Shown here: positions 23,373 through 33,686 of the stretch, one piece after another
Layout: the number at the start of each line of letters is the position of its first letter
How positions within the stretch are numbered: the stretch's first letter is position 1
NCBI GenBank assembly: GCA_003543245.1
Contig: DPJB01000020.1
Location: forward strand, 4,063-53,147
Source of the DNA: Moraxellaceae bacterium
GTDB lineage: Bacteria; Pseudomonadota; Gammaproteobacteria; Pseudomonadales; Moraxellaceae
Length of the DNA stretch: 49,085 bases
Direction: 5' to 3'
Translations under genes and position numbers: made by a program
The notes under the pieces: model-generated
What the model saw: only the letters and a program-made list of their open reading frames with translations
Told to the model about the DNA's origin: nothing
Database searches by the model: none

Positions 23373-24422
23373 TCAGATCTTCATCTGCTCGCTGAACAGG
23401 CCGCTGCCACCCTCCTGCCCGAACCAGTCTCCGATCTCGACCTGAAAGTCGCGTTTCTTCAGGCCATTCCCCACTGCAAACAGGTAGGCAGTATCCGCCA
23501 TTGCCGGCACCAGGCCGACCACCTCACGCCCAAGGCGGCTGAACGGATATACCGGCATGGTCAACTGCAAGCCATCACCGCGAATGAACAACGCCTTGTT
23601 CTGACAACGCATGACGGCACGATAACCCTCGCGTGACACGGACTTGAGGGTAACCATGCCCTTGCTCTCGTCCCCCATCAAACCCATGTCGCGCAGCTGC
23701 ATGAACAATGGCTCATGAATGTCTGCATTGAAATAACCGGGGGCATCCCGGCAGATGAACCCGCCAAAATCCAGACGCGCCGCCAACATCAGGGCCTCTA
23801 CATCACTGCGCGAGAGCGTGGCAAGAAATGCGAGGGTCCGCAGGCTATGTGAGCCAGGCTGTCGTACTTCATCAACCAGAACGCGCGCCCACAAGATCTG
23901 GAAGTCCTCGGCCACCGCACGTGCTGCCGACTCCTGCCAGCGCAACAACCAGTCCGCATCCACGGGACGCTCGGACAAGCTCTGCAGATCAATCGTCTCG
24001 GCCAGCAAGTCGGCACGCAACCCGATACGTCTGACGTTGAGCGTGCGACGCAAGGTCTGGATATCGGCATCCAGCCGCGCATCACGCAGTGCCTTGGCAG
24101 TACTTGGTACCCGCAGGATGTCGAGAGGGTCATCCGGGGCCTGCTCGATCACGGAGCTGAAACGAATCGTCGAGATGTATTCGTCATCGGGCCGGTCAAC
24201 AATCTCACCCTGGCTATTGAAGCGCTTGCGCCCTGCATGAAGATCATCAAGCTCGGCCAGCATAGCGGCCACAGCAGCCAGTTCGCTCTCGCGCACCTTG
24301 TACACATCTTTGTCACCCTGCCGCAAACTCCACGGGGGCAACATGGCCGAGTCTCCGCCGCCAAACAGGGTATTCCAGAGTTTGTCAGCCAGCCGCTCTC
24401 GTAATGGCAGGTTATCGGTCAT
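23373..24422 (-). CDS. DUF2806-like protein, unknown function
   Basis: A 349-residue protein that I place with DUF2806/TIGR03899-type proteins by the helical segment AEDFQILWARVLVDEV followed by RQPGSHSLRTLAFLATLSRSD. It lacks a signal peptide and membrane helices. The N-terminal third is acidic and linker-like; the C-terminal part has mixed beta strands (GLQLTMPVYPFSRLG, TAYLFAVGNGL). Two ATGs (24428, 24422) lie directly at the end of the HMG-CoA reductase gene, so translation is probably coupled. Function is unknown; its constant neighbour here is a sterol/isoprenoid-type enzyme. Confidence 0.6.
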   Translation of the reverse strand: MTDNLPLRERLADKLWNTLFGGGDSAMLPPWSLRQGDKDVYKVRESELAAVAAMLAELDDLHAGRKRFNSQGEIVDRPDDEYISTIRFSSVIEQAPDDPLDILRVPSTAKALRDARLDADIQTLRRTLNVRRIGLRADLLAETIDLQSLSERPVDADWLLRWQESAARAVAEDFQILWARVLVDEVRQPGSHSLRTLAFLATLSRSDVEALMLAARLDFGGFICRDAPGYFNADIHEPLFMQLRDMGLMGDESKGMVTLKSVSREGYRAVMRCQNKALFIRGDGLQLTMPVYPFSRLGREVVGLVPAMADTAYLFAVGNGLKKRDFQVEIGDWFGQEGGSGLFSEQMKI

Positions 24423-24429
24423 GTCCATC

Positions 24430-25599
24430 TCACTTGCGATTGCGCCCAAGCTTGTCGTGACTGGACACCCACTGGTCCGCCACGATGGCGGAGGAAAGCG
24501 ACAACTCCCCGCACAGCACGGTAGCGGCGACAATCTCGGCAAGTTTCCGGGCCTTGCCATCGCCGTAGCAGCCCATCACTTCGAGACACTCGCGCTGCGT
24601 AGGAAGACCCGTACCGCCGCCATAGGACGCCACAATGAGGGCTGGAATGGTTGCCGAAAAATAATAGTCACCGTTCGGCCTGAGTTCGCCATGCACAAAC
24701 CCGGCTGACGACTCCGCCACGTTTGCCACATCCTGGCCACAGGCAATGAACATGGCGGTAATGCCATTGGCAAAATGCGCGCCGTTATTCACGGAGCCTG
24801 CCATCAGCGCGCCCATGTTGGACAGCTGGCGCTGCCGGAAGAGCGCCTCACCCGAGGTATGCATGACATCGCGGATCAGTGCAGCCGGCAGGGTGATTTC
24901 GGCCACCACACGCTTGCCGCGTGTATGCAGGGCGTTCACATGCGAGTGTTTCTTGTCGGTATCAAAGTTGGCGGCCAGCGAGAAATGCTCAAGCCCGTCC
25001 GGTTTCTGCGCCAGAATCCACATGCAGGCTTCGCGCGTTGCCTTGGACACCATGTTCTGGCCGGCGGCATCACCTGTGGTGTAGCAGAAGCGCAGCCAGC
25101 GCATCTTTCCCATGCTGTATTGTTCGATATGCTGCAGCTTTCCCGAGCGCGTAGTAGATTCTGCTGCCGCACGAATGGCCGGCAGGTTTGCATCCACCCA
25201 GACACCAAAGTCACGTGCATGGCGGGCATTCTCAAAAACAAACACCGGCGCGCGCTGCATGCTGTCGTCAATCACGGTGGCAATGACGCCACCCGCTTCG
25301 CGCGTGAGTCTCATGCCACGGTTGTAACTGGCCAGGAGGGTGCCTTCGGTTGTCGCCATCGGCACATAAAACTCGCCTGCCGCGTGCTCGCCATTAACGA
25401 GTAGCGGGCCGGCAAAACCCATGGGGATCTGGGCAACGCCGGCGAAGGATTCGATATTTCCCGGCAATACGGCAGGATCAAATGAAAAACTGCCGGTATG
25501 CGAAAGTGCCGCACCGGTTTCATCCGAAACCACAGCGCGACGTGCGGCCGCCATGTCACGGGTATAGTCATTGTCTGTGTCGCGAGGAAGTTTTTTCAT
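24430..25599 (-). CDS. Hydroxymethylglutaryl-CoA reductase, class I-like
   Basis: HMG-CoA reductase converts HMG-CoA to mevalonate with NADPH (class I) or the reverse (many class II enzymes). With a start at 25599 the product is 389 residues with every catalytic residue: Glu85 in MATTEGTLL, Lys186 in QNMVSKATRE, Asp290 in GQDVANVAESS and His381 in SSHDKLGRNR. The GGGTGLPTQRECLEVMGC segment and AGELSLxxA-like CGELSLSSAIVA are class I hallmarks. The frame also opens at ATG 25668, overlapping the upstream gene as ATGA, but those 23 residues are not enzyme-like. It is the middle gene of a three-gene set. Confidence 0.88.
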   Translation of the reverse strand: MKKLPRDTDNDYTRDMAAARRAVVSDETGAALSHTGSFSFDPAVLPGNIESFAGVAQIPMGFAGPLLVNGEHAAGEFYVPMATTEGTLLASYNRGMRLTREAGGVIATVIDDSMQRAPVFVFENARHARDFGVWVDANLPAIRAAAESTTRSGKLQHIEQYSMGKMRWLRFCYTTGDAAGQNMVSKATREACMWILAQKPDGLEHFSLAANFDTDKKHSHVNALHTRGKRVVAEITLPAALIRDVMHTSGEALFRQRQLSNMGALMAGSVNNGAHFANGITAMFIACGQDVANVAESSAGFVHGELRPNGDYYFSATIPALIVASYGGGTGLPTQRECLEVMGCYGDGKARKLAEIVAATVLCGELSLSSAIVADQWVSSHDKLGRNRK

Positions 25600-25664
25600 T
25601 GTTTTTATTGTTCTTGTAATGTCGTTTTCTGATGCCCGCCAATGATGCGAGACACCCTGCCGAC

Positions 25665-26129
25665 TCATGTCAGCGGTGGCATGAACTCGGCCAGCTTGTC
25701 GGAGGTCTTGCGCAGATTGATCGAGAGCAGTGATGCAACACCCTTGAGGATCTTGATGCCGATTTCCGGATGCAGCTTGAGGATCATCTCGAAGCCCTTG
25801 CGCGTGAGAACGATCAGGCTGGACGGGGTGCAGGCGCGAATGCTGGCAGAGCGGGTCAGCTTGTCAATCAGTGCCATCTCACCGATGGAGCCACCCTTGG
25901 CCAGAGTGGTGATTACAACCGGCTGGGCATTCTGGTTGAACTTGATGACATCGAGCGCCCCTGAGGCAACAAAGCAGACATAGTCGCCCTTCTCGCCCTC
26001 CTTGAAGACGAACTCACCGGGCTCGATCTTGTTGAAGAACATGTACTTTTCAATGGTCTGCAGCTCCTGGGCATTCAGACCGGAAAAGATGGGAATCAGA
26101 CTCAGATGGTCCGACATACGATCGCTCAT
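25665..26129 (-). CDS. Cyclic-nucleotide-binding domain protein (no effector domain)
   Basis: A 154-residue protein made up almost entirely of one cNMP-binding (CRP-type) beta-roll. The phosphate-binding cassette GSIGEMALIDKLTRSASI keeps the Glu and Arg needed to hold a cyclic nucleotide. There is no helix-turn-helix, kinase or transporter domain, so it is probably a stand-alone sensor that acts through a partner protein. GAGGAAG lies upstream of the ATG at 26129. It is the first gene before HMG-CoA reductase (ATGA-type overlap with the alternative start). The partner is unknown. Confidence 0.85.
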   Translation of the reverse strand: MSDRMSDHLSLIPIFSGLNAQELQTIEKYMFFNKIEPGEFVFKEGEKGDYVCFVASGALDVIKFNQNAQPVVITTLAKGGSIGEMALIDKLTRSASIRACTPSSLIVLTRKGFEMILKLHPEIGIKILKGVASLLSINLRKTSDKLAEFMPPLT

Positions 26130-26190
26130 GAGACTTCCTCGGGAGACAGCTGGATCGGCCTGAAGCGGCGTCTTGTTCCTGTCACTGTCC

Positions 26191-26219
26191 TATTTAGCTG
26201 AAAGCAGCCCGGTTGTCAG
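26191..26219 (-). promoter_or_regulatory. Candidate promoter of the cNMP-binding/HMG-CoA reductase set
   Basis: On the minus strand CTGACA (26214-26219) and TAAATA (26191-26196) are exactly 17 bases apart. The -35 overlaps the stop codon of the nitrilase gene upstream. The -10 is a weak match. Confidence 0.4.
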
Positions 26220-27043
26220 CGAATTAGTCGATGCTTTCGTACAGGCATGCGGTTTTGCAGGCTGACCTGTTCGTCGCGGTCCCAACGGGCCAATACAAAA
26301 CCCGCTCCATCGGTCACCTGCTCCGCCAGTACCCGCCCCCAGGCATCAATGATCTGCGTATGCCCCCATGTCTGGCGCGAAGGGTTATGCCAGCCACCCT
26401 GCCCGGCACCAACCACCATGATCTGGTTCTCGATGGCTCTGGCCCGCAAGAGTACCTGCCAATGCGCCTCCCCCGTGACGGCGGTAAACGCCGCCGGGAC
26501 AGTGACCAGGTCTGCCCCCTTGTCCACCAGGGCCCGGAACAGCTCGGGAAAGCGCAGGTCATAGCAAATCGTGAGCCCTATGCGGCCGAAGGGGGTCTCC
26601 ACGCACACCACTTCTTCACCAGGCTCGAAGGTTGCCGACTCCCGATAGGCACCCTGCGAATCCGGCACATCCACGTCAAACAGGTGAATCTTGTCATAAC
26701 GTGCCACGCACTCGCCGGCGGCGCTGATGACATGGCAGGCAGTCCTGACCCGTCCGTCCGGCACAGGCGCGCCATCAGGACGACTGGCCGCAGGCAAGGT
26801 ACCGGCCACAATCCACAGGTCCAGCTCACGGGCGAGAGCAGCAAGCCACGTCAGTATCGAGGGGAGTTGCTGTGCAACCTGGTGATACTGCGCCGCGTCA
26901 AACACGGCAAAATTTTCCGGCAACACCGCCAGACGTGCTCCGGCGGCGGCAGCTTCGCGCAACTGGCGTTCAGCGGCGTCAAGATTCGCCGCGAGGTCAG
27001 GCCCCGAGCAGAGCTGAATGGCCGCAATCAGGACATGACTCAC
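26216..27043 (-). CDS. Carbon-nitrogen hydrolase, Nit/deaminated-glutathione amidase-like
   Basis: A 275-residue nitrilase-superfamily amidohydrolase with the Glu-Lys-Cys triad: Glu43 in VLPENF, Lys in RYDKIHLFDVD and Cys in TICYDLRFPE. The DKIHLFDVDVP block is characteristic of the Nit1/NitB branch, which hydrolyses deaminated glutathione, a metabolite-repair reaction. The start is a GTG at 27043 with AGGAG seven bases upstream, overlapping the yhdP stop codon (GTGA). In Pseudomonas a homologue lies at the same place after yhdP. Confidence 0.88.
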   Translation of the reverse strand: MSHVLIAAIQLCSGPDLAANLDAAERQLREAAAAGARLAVLPENFAVFDAAQYHQVAQQLPSILTWLAALARELDLWIVAGTLPAASRPDGAPVPDGRVRTACHVISAAGECVARYDKIHLFDVDVPDSQGAYRESATFEPGEEVVCVETPFGRIGLTICYDLRFPELFRALVDKGADLVTVPAAFTAVTGEAHWQVLLRARAIENQIMVVGAGQGGWHNPSRQTWGHTQIIDAWGRVLAEQVTDGAGFVLARWDRDEQVSLQNRMPVRKHRLIR

Positions 27044-30000
27044 GGCTGCGCTCCTGATGCCTGTGGAGGAATTGCAGGACGGGATTTAGCGCCCACCTTC
27101 TCCACCAGCGGGGTACTCCAGTCTCCCGAAATACGATAATGCATGACGGTGGCTTTCTCGATCTGCCGCTTCAGGGCCAGTTCGGCCGCTGCAACCGCAC
27201 CACCAACAAGTGGCCCTGCCACCACCACGGCAGCCAGCGGTACGGCACTGGATACCGGCACATTCACCGTAAACAGCTGATCAATCTTTTGTCCGGCCAG
27301 ATCCAGTTGCCCCTCGCCATGCGCAGAAAGTGACGGCCCCTTGAGATCAAACACGGCACGCGGCATTTGCCCTGACTGCAAGTTGCCATTGAGCGTGACC
27401 GCGTCAAAGGAAAGCCCCTTGAGCAAGACATCAGAAAAATCGCCCCGGAGGCGGCGCCGAATGTTTTCAATATCCACAAGCCCGAAGACGCGACTGGCAC
27501 TGGTGGCCGCATTCACGTTGAGCAGGCGCCCGTTTTCAATACGCATCGCCAGCGAGCCATCTAGCCCACTCAGGGCAATGGACTGCGGCGAAGACGGCCA
27601 TGTCAGATCCACCTCTGCCCGCGCCTTCGGGCTGTCCAGCGAGGGAGCAAAGCGCAAGGCCTTGAGCAAACCGGCTACATCCTGACTTGTCGCCACCCCG
27701 CGCAAGCGTGTGCTGTCCCCACCACGCCACTGCCAGTCGAGACGGCCATCAAAAGCCGCAACTGCCGTCCTGAGCTTCAATTCATCCATGCGCACACCAT
27801 AAGGGCTTGGCGACAGCCGGACAGCCCCGGACATCAGGCCAAACCCTGGGTACTGGCGCATGCGCAATCCATCCACACTCACACTGACAGGCCTGGTGGA
27901 GGGTAACGCTGTATTGCCGGACACTGCTGCAACCGTGTCCGGCATGCCCGGCAAGGGCCAGTGCAACCGCGTGATCGCCAGTTCGCATTCCTCTCCATCC
28001 GCATCCGGCCACAGCACTGTTCCCGCCAGATCCTCATTGGTCAGCCCGACGCGCCACGCGGCAGCCTCCCTTTTCACGGACAGCCGGGCGTTGCCAAGTC
28101 GCCAGCCATTGGCCTCCATCTCGCGCGCCTCGATCTCAAGTCGTGTCAGACCAGGCAGACTGGCACTGGCCGCAGTCCTTGCCGTGCTTTTCTGAAAGCG
28201 ATCCAGCCATGGCTGCCAGTCCGCCAGGGACAATCTGGGAACCCTGCCTTCAATTTCGATGCCGGGAGCGGATGGCCAGCCAACATCATTGCTGTCAAGC
28301 CTCAGCAGGGCAGCATTGAATACGCCATCACGCCAGACAAGCCCCCCACTCAACTGGCGCCCCAGTTGCAGACGTGCCATCTGCTCCACACCACCCAGCG
28401 AGGACTGGAGACGGAAGGGAAGAGGTGCCGCTCCCTTGCCCAGCGGCGCCGGAAGAAGAATGCTCATGCCGGCAAGTGACGAAGTTACCTGCAACTGCGC
28501 GGGCTGCTTGCCTGCAGGAATCCTGATGCGCGCCTGATAGGGCGCCTCACCACTGAGCGCCTGCCAGAGCGGGCCGCCCAGCCACCCCTGCAGGGCGGTC
28601 ACGCCGACGCGCCCGTCAACATCCACCTGCACCTGCTGCAGCACGCCCTTGCGGACTGTGCTGCTGATTCTTGCCGCGACCGGAGCACCCAGCATGCGCC
28701 CGTTGAGCGCATCTGCTGTCAGCCCGGCCCTGGTGGTATAGCGCACCTCGCCACGCAAGCCATCCACCAGCAAGGACTGTCCGGGCAGGAGCAGCTGGTT
28801 CCCGTCCAGCACGGCTTTTACGCTGACATCCGCGGCCTGCTTCTGCACGGCCAGAGGAATATCCAGCGCCAGCTGTCCGTTCAGACCCCCTTTGAGCTGC
28901 AACGCCTCCGAAAGTGACCCCGTGTGTTCACGCAACGGACTCTCCCTGAACAACCGGACAAGATCAGGCCCGGATGACTGGAGCTCGCCGCTTACCGTGA
29001 GCCGGGGATGCCGCAGGTCCGGAATATCCGCCCGCAGCGCATGAGCCACGGTTGCATCAAGCAGGCCAGCCTGCTGCCCCTCGACTTTCAGGCTCCGCCC
29101 ATCAATGGTCACCACACCATCAAGTTTTTGCAGCGCAGGCCATCCCGGGAGGTAATCAAGCGTGGTCCCAATCACCTCGAAACGCATCAACTGACGCATC
29201 GAAGGCTGCCCGCCCCTGTGCACCAGCGGACCGTCAAACAGGAAATCCCCGCGAGTCACCGTGCCCGCCACCAGTGCCCGGCGTAACCAGTCAATTGCCT
29301 TGTCACCCGCAGGTGGCCAGGGCACGTAACGCCAGGTGCTGGCCACACGCGCATTGGTCAGCCTGGCCATCAGGGACAGCTCGGCGGCATGAGGATCTGC
29401 ACGAGGAATATCCACGCGCAAGACCGCCTGACCTGTCGCATCGGAGTTTTTCACCAGCAGCCGGTCACTTTCCAGACGCCAGCGCTCCGGACTTGCCCTC
29501 ATGCGGACAACGCCTCGAAGATAGTCGAGCGCGACCGGCTCACGAAAAACCTGCCTCAAATCCAGTCCACCGGCTTTTGTATCCAGCGAGAGCAGCGTCT
29601 GGCCCGGCGTCCAGCGAGCCCAACCGGTCAGGTTGCTTCCACCAGGAAAACGGGTCGTGGCATGCAGACCTAGGCGATCAAACCGGGTACTGATCAGATG
29701 TGGCGACCAATGTCCCTCCGCATCGGAGGACAACGACACCATCAATGCAGGAATCCGGCCCACAGGTGTCGCTTCACGTATCCAGCCGGCAATCGCGTCG
29801 GGCAAGGGCAAGCGATTGACCAGCACCGCAGCGGTGGCCACATCCAGCCCCCCCACCGCCACCGTCAGATCGGCGGGATTGCCCGAAATCGCCACGGCAG
29901 ATGCCGGCCAGGCAATGTTATCCACCTGGGCTGCCAGATGCTGTGCCGACAGCGTCCAGCCCTTGTCTGTACGTGCCCAGGCAAGCTCGCCACGCACGGA

Positions 30001-30900
30001 ATTCAGGACATGATTGCCATGACGGCTGCGGAATACGGCCTGGCTCAACCGCGGTCGCGCCTGCAATGCCACCAGCCGTCCACGGGTAAAATGCAGCCAG
30101 AACTCGCCTCCACCGGTTACCTGCTGCAGGCCTATGCCAGCCACATCCGAGCGAGGCAACCAGGCATCCAGCCGCATGGCCGGCAGGCTTAGCCAGGCTA
30201 CCAGCGCACCCTTGTGCCATTCGGTCGGCTCACCCTGCAGACTCATGTTGATGGCCGCCGGATGCGTCATTCCCTCCAGCAGCACATCGCCTGCCAGGCG
30301 ATGACTCCTGCCATCATTGCGATTGACCAGATTGATGCGATTGAAATGAAGAACGGGATATCCCTGCAGGGCGAGCTCAAGCCGGCTGTCCTCGATCGCC
30401 AGCAGCGGCTGTCGCAGAGCGGCCTGTACCGCCCGTTTTGCGGCTGCGGGGTCCGTCTGTGCCAACGATGACATCTCCCGCAGCCGCAACTGCCCGTCTG
30501 GCAACTGGTCAAAGTGGAGATCAAGACCACGGACACGCACATCAACGCGTGGCTCAAGCGAAATCAGGCTTTGCCAGAGCGAGGGGCGCAACTCCAGACG
30601 GGGAATCAGCAACAATGTTGATGCCGGCGCAGCCGGGCTCTGCAGGCGCAGCCCCTCCACCAGGAAAAAAGGCGTCACTCCCTGCCAGCTACCCGTCACG
30701 CGTTCGATACGAACCGGCAGACCGATCACCTGCGTCAGTTTTGCCTCGATTTCCGCATGATAGCGACTGGTCACCGGGGCGAACTGTCGCCCAAGCCCCA
30801 CAACGATGGCCAGCAGCACCAGCAGGACCAGCGCCAGGGTAAGCAACTGGTGCCAGCCCCACAGGGCAGCGTGACGCATGGTGTGCCAGTTCAGGGCCAC
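27040..30900 (-). CDS. yhdP: YhdP family AsmA-like envelope lipid transport protein
   Basis: At 1286 residues this is the largest gene in the window. YhdP is an AsmA-like bridge protein implicated with TamB and YdbH in moving phospholipids from inner to outer membrane. An N-terminal transmembrane helix (about residues 16-36, LLTLALVLLVLLAIVVGLG) precedes a very long periplasmic beta-rich region, with AsmA-type C-terminal segments (DVLLKGLSFDAVTLNGNLQSG, PVSSAVPLAAVVVAGPLVGG). The track start is a GTG; an ATG at 30879 gives 1279 residues. Neither has a clear ribosome site. It lies between rng and the nitrilase gene, as in Pseudomonas. Confidence 0.9.
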   Translation of the reverse strand: MALNWHTMRHAALWGWHQLLTLALVLLVLLAIVVGLGRQFAPVTSRYHAEIEAKLTQVIGLPVRIERVTGSWQGVTPFFLVEGLRLQSPAAPASTLLLIPRLELRPSLWQSLISLEPRVDVRVRGLDLHFDQLPDGQLRLREMSSLAQTDPAAAKRAVQAALRQPLLAIEDSRLELALQGYPVLHFNRINLVNRNDGRSHRLAGDVLLEGMTHPAAINMSLQGEPTEWHKGALVAWLSLPAMRLDAWLPRSDVAGIGLQQVTGGGEFWLHFTRGRLVALQARPRLSQAVFRSRHGNHVLNSVRGELAWARTDKGWTLSAQHLAAQVDNIAWPASAVAISGNPADLTVAVGGLDVATAAVLVNRLPLPDAIAGWIREATPVGRIPALMVSLSSDAEGHWSPHLISTRFDRLGLHATTRFPGGSNLTGWARWTPGQTLLSLDTKAGGLDLRQVFREPVALDYLRGVVRMRASPERWRLESDRLLVKNSDATGQAVLRVDIPRADPHAAELSLMARLTNARVASTWRYVPWPPAGDKAIDWLRRALVAGTVTRGDFLFDGPLVHRGGQPSMRQLMRFEVIGTTLDYLPGWPALQKLDGVVTIDGRSLKVEGQQAGLLDATVAHALRADIPDLRHPRLTVSGELQSSGPDLVRLFRESPLREHTGSLSEALQLKGGLNGQLALDIPLAVQKQAADVSVKAVLDGNQLLLPGQSLLVDGLRGEVRYTTRAGLTADALNGRMLGAPVAARISSTVRKGVLQQVQVDVDGRVGVTALQGWLGGPLWQALSGEAPYQARIRIPAGKQPAQLQVTSSLAGMSILLPAPLGKGAAPLPFRLQSSLGGVEQMARLQLGRQLSGGLVWRDGVFNAALLRLDSNDVGWPSAPGIEIEGRVPRLSLADWQPWLDRFQKSTARTAASASLPGLTRLEIEAREMEANGWRLGNARLSVKREAAAWRVGLTNEDLAGTVLWPDADGEECELAITRLHWPLPGMPDTVAAVSGNTALPSTRPVSVSVDGLRMRQYPGFGLMSGAVRLSPSPYGVRMDELKLRTAVAAFDGRLDWQWRGGDSTRLRGVATSQDVAGLLKALRFAPSLDSPKARAEVDLTWPSSPQSIALSGLDGSLAMRIENGRLLNVNAATSASRVFGLVDIENIRRRLRGDFSDVLLKGLSFDAVTLNGNLQSGQMPRAVFDLKGPSLSAHGEGQLDLAGQKIDQLFTVNVPVSSAVPLAAVVVAGPLVGGAVAAAELALKRQIEKATVMHYRISGDWSTPLVEKVGAKSRPAIPPQASGAQP

Positions 30901-31003
30901 AAGGAGATTCCATCAGGATCGGGACAATACGGAATGATATAGCGCCACCCCGGAAAAAGCCTGTCGCATGATTGTTGCAACGCATGCTCATCCCGGACAC
31001 CCG

Positions 31004-32470
<1,467 letters not shown>

Positions 32471-32478
32471 GTGCTTGA

Positions 32479-33057
32479 TTACCCCAGAACCCGTATGCCG
32501 AAGCGCGCCAGTAACGATGCTGTCTCTGTCAGCGGCAAGCCTACAACATTACTGTAGCTGCCTTCGATTGCATCCACAAAGACCGCACCACGCCCCTGTA
32601 TGGCATAACCGCCTGCCTTGTCACGCGGCTCGCCCGTCAGCCAGTAGGCATGCATTTCTTCGCGGCTGATCGACCGGAAATGTACACGCGTGGACACCAT
32701 TACCGTATCGACATGACGACCATCACCGACGGCCACACCCGTCAGTACTTGATGGGTACGTCCCGAAAGCCGCAACCACATTTCGACAGCCTCTGCCTCT
32801 GATGCCGGTTTGCCCAGTACGACGTCATCCACCACCACCGTCGTATCCGCCGCAATCACGACGCCAGCAGTCACCTGCGCCAATCCGGCCAGGGCCTTCT
32901 CGTGTGCCAGCCGCAGCACGTAATCTGCCGGACGCTCACCCTCGCGCACCGACTCGTCAACATCCACCTTCAGCACCGAAAACTGCAGGCCGACCTGCTC
33001 CAGCAACTCACGGCGACGAGGAGATGTGGAGGCCAGAAACAGCGAAGATGGATACAT
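32479..33057 (-). CDS. maf: Maf-type nucleoside triphosphate pyrophosphatase (YhdE-like)
   Basis: Maf/YhdE proteins hydrolyse dTTP, UTP and modified pyrimidine triphosphates to the monophosphates. The 192-residue product has ASTSPRRRELL, the catalytic Asp-containing AADTTVV and the GKPASEAEA motif, and GGYAIQGRGAVF. The frame opens at 33153, but conserved sequence begins MYPSSLFLASTSPRR, so the ATG at 33057 is used. A TATATT -10-like element lies at 33088-33093, about 30 bases upstream, without a clear -35. In the 158-base gap to mreD an 8-bp inverted repeat (33153-33160 with 33179-33186) is also visible. Confidence 0.92.
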   Translation of the reverse strand: MYPSSLFLASTSPRRRELLEQVGLQFSVLKVDVDESVREGERPADYVLRLAHEKALAGLAQVTAGVVIAADTTVVVDDVVLGKPASEAEAVEMWLRLSGRTHQVLTGVAVGDGRHVDTVMVSTRVHFRSISREEMHAYWLTGEPRDKAGGYAIQGRGAVFVDAIEGSYSNVVGLPLTETASLLARFGIRVLG

Positions 33058-33215
33058 GGCGAGATTCACAGGACAGGACAAGTCCCCAATATAACCGGAC
33101 ACCGGAAAAAACGCGCGAAGAAGAGCGACCGGATCAAAGAAAGGATTCGGCACAGGCCAGCAAAGCCGGCACAGTCATCTGGCCTGCTGCACAACCCGGA
33201 TGATGACCCGAGCGA

Positions 33216-33686
33216 TCAACGCGTGAAGCGGCGAAGAGCAAACATGACGGTGGGCCACACCAGCGCACTGGTCAGTGCAGGAGCCCAATACAGAAGAGAG
33301 TCTGTTCCTTCACCCAGAATACCCAGCAAAATGCGCTTGACGATCAAACCCGCCAGCACCAGCGCAAACACCAACCCGCCGGTTTGCCAGAGTGAAAAAA
33401 CGGTTACCCAGCGATACGAAAGACGGGTGAGATACGCGATCACGGCCAGCATGAACGGATGCACACCAAAGGTGGTGGTCATCAGCACATCCAGCAGCAG
33501 CCCCAGGGTGAACGCAACCCACACGCCAACCTTGCCAGGCTCATTGAGCACCCAGAACACCAGCACCATCATGACCAGCTCTGGCCGCCAGTAGCTGATT
33601 ACCTGCGGCAAAGGCAGCGCCATAAGCAGGAAGGCAATGAAAAAGCTCAGTGGCAGCGCCACCAGGGTACTGGGACGACGAGACAT
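33216..33686 (-). CDS. mreD: Rod shape-determining protein MreD
   Basis: MreD is an integral membrane partner of MreC in the elongasome. The 156-residue protein has five or six hydrophobic segments (for example LPLSFFIAFLLMALPLP and FALVLAGLIVKRILLGIL) and the family pattern WRPELVMMVLVFWVLNEP followed by GLLLDVL. The start overlaps the mreC stop codon by one base (TAATG), so translation is coupled. Confidence 0.94.
   Translation of the reverse strand: MSRRPSTLVALPLSFFIAFLLMALPLPQVISYWRPELVMMVLVFWVLNEPGKVGVWVAFTLGLLLDVLMTTTFGVHPFMLAVIAYLTRLSYRWVTVFSLWQTGGLVFALVLAGLIVKRILLGILGEGTDSLLYWAPALTSALVWPTVMFALRRFTR

Noticed and set aside
33153..33186. 8-bp inverted repeat between mreD and maf as a terminator
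   Set aside because: The stem is perfect, but the 18-base loop is long and no U-tract follows on either strand. It could not be called a terminator.
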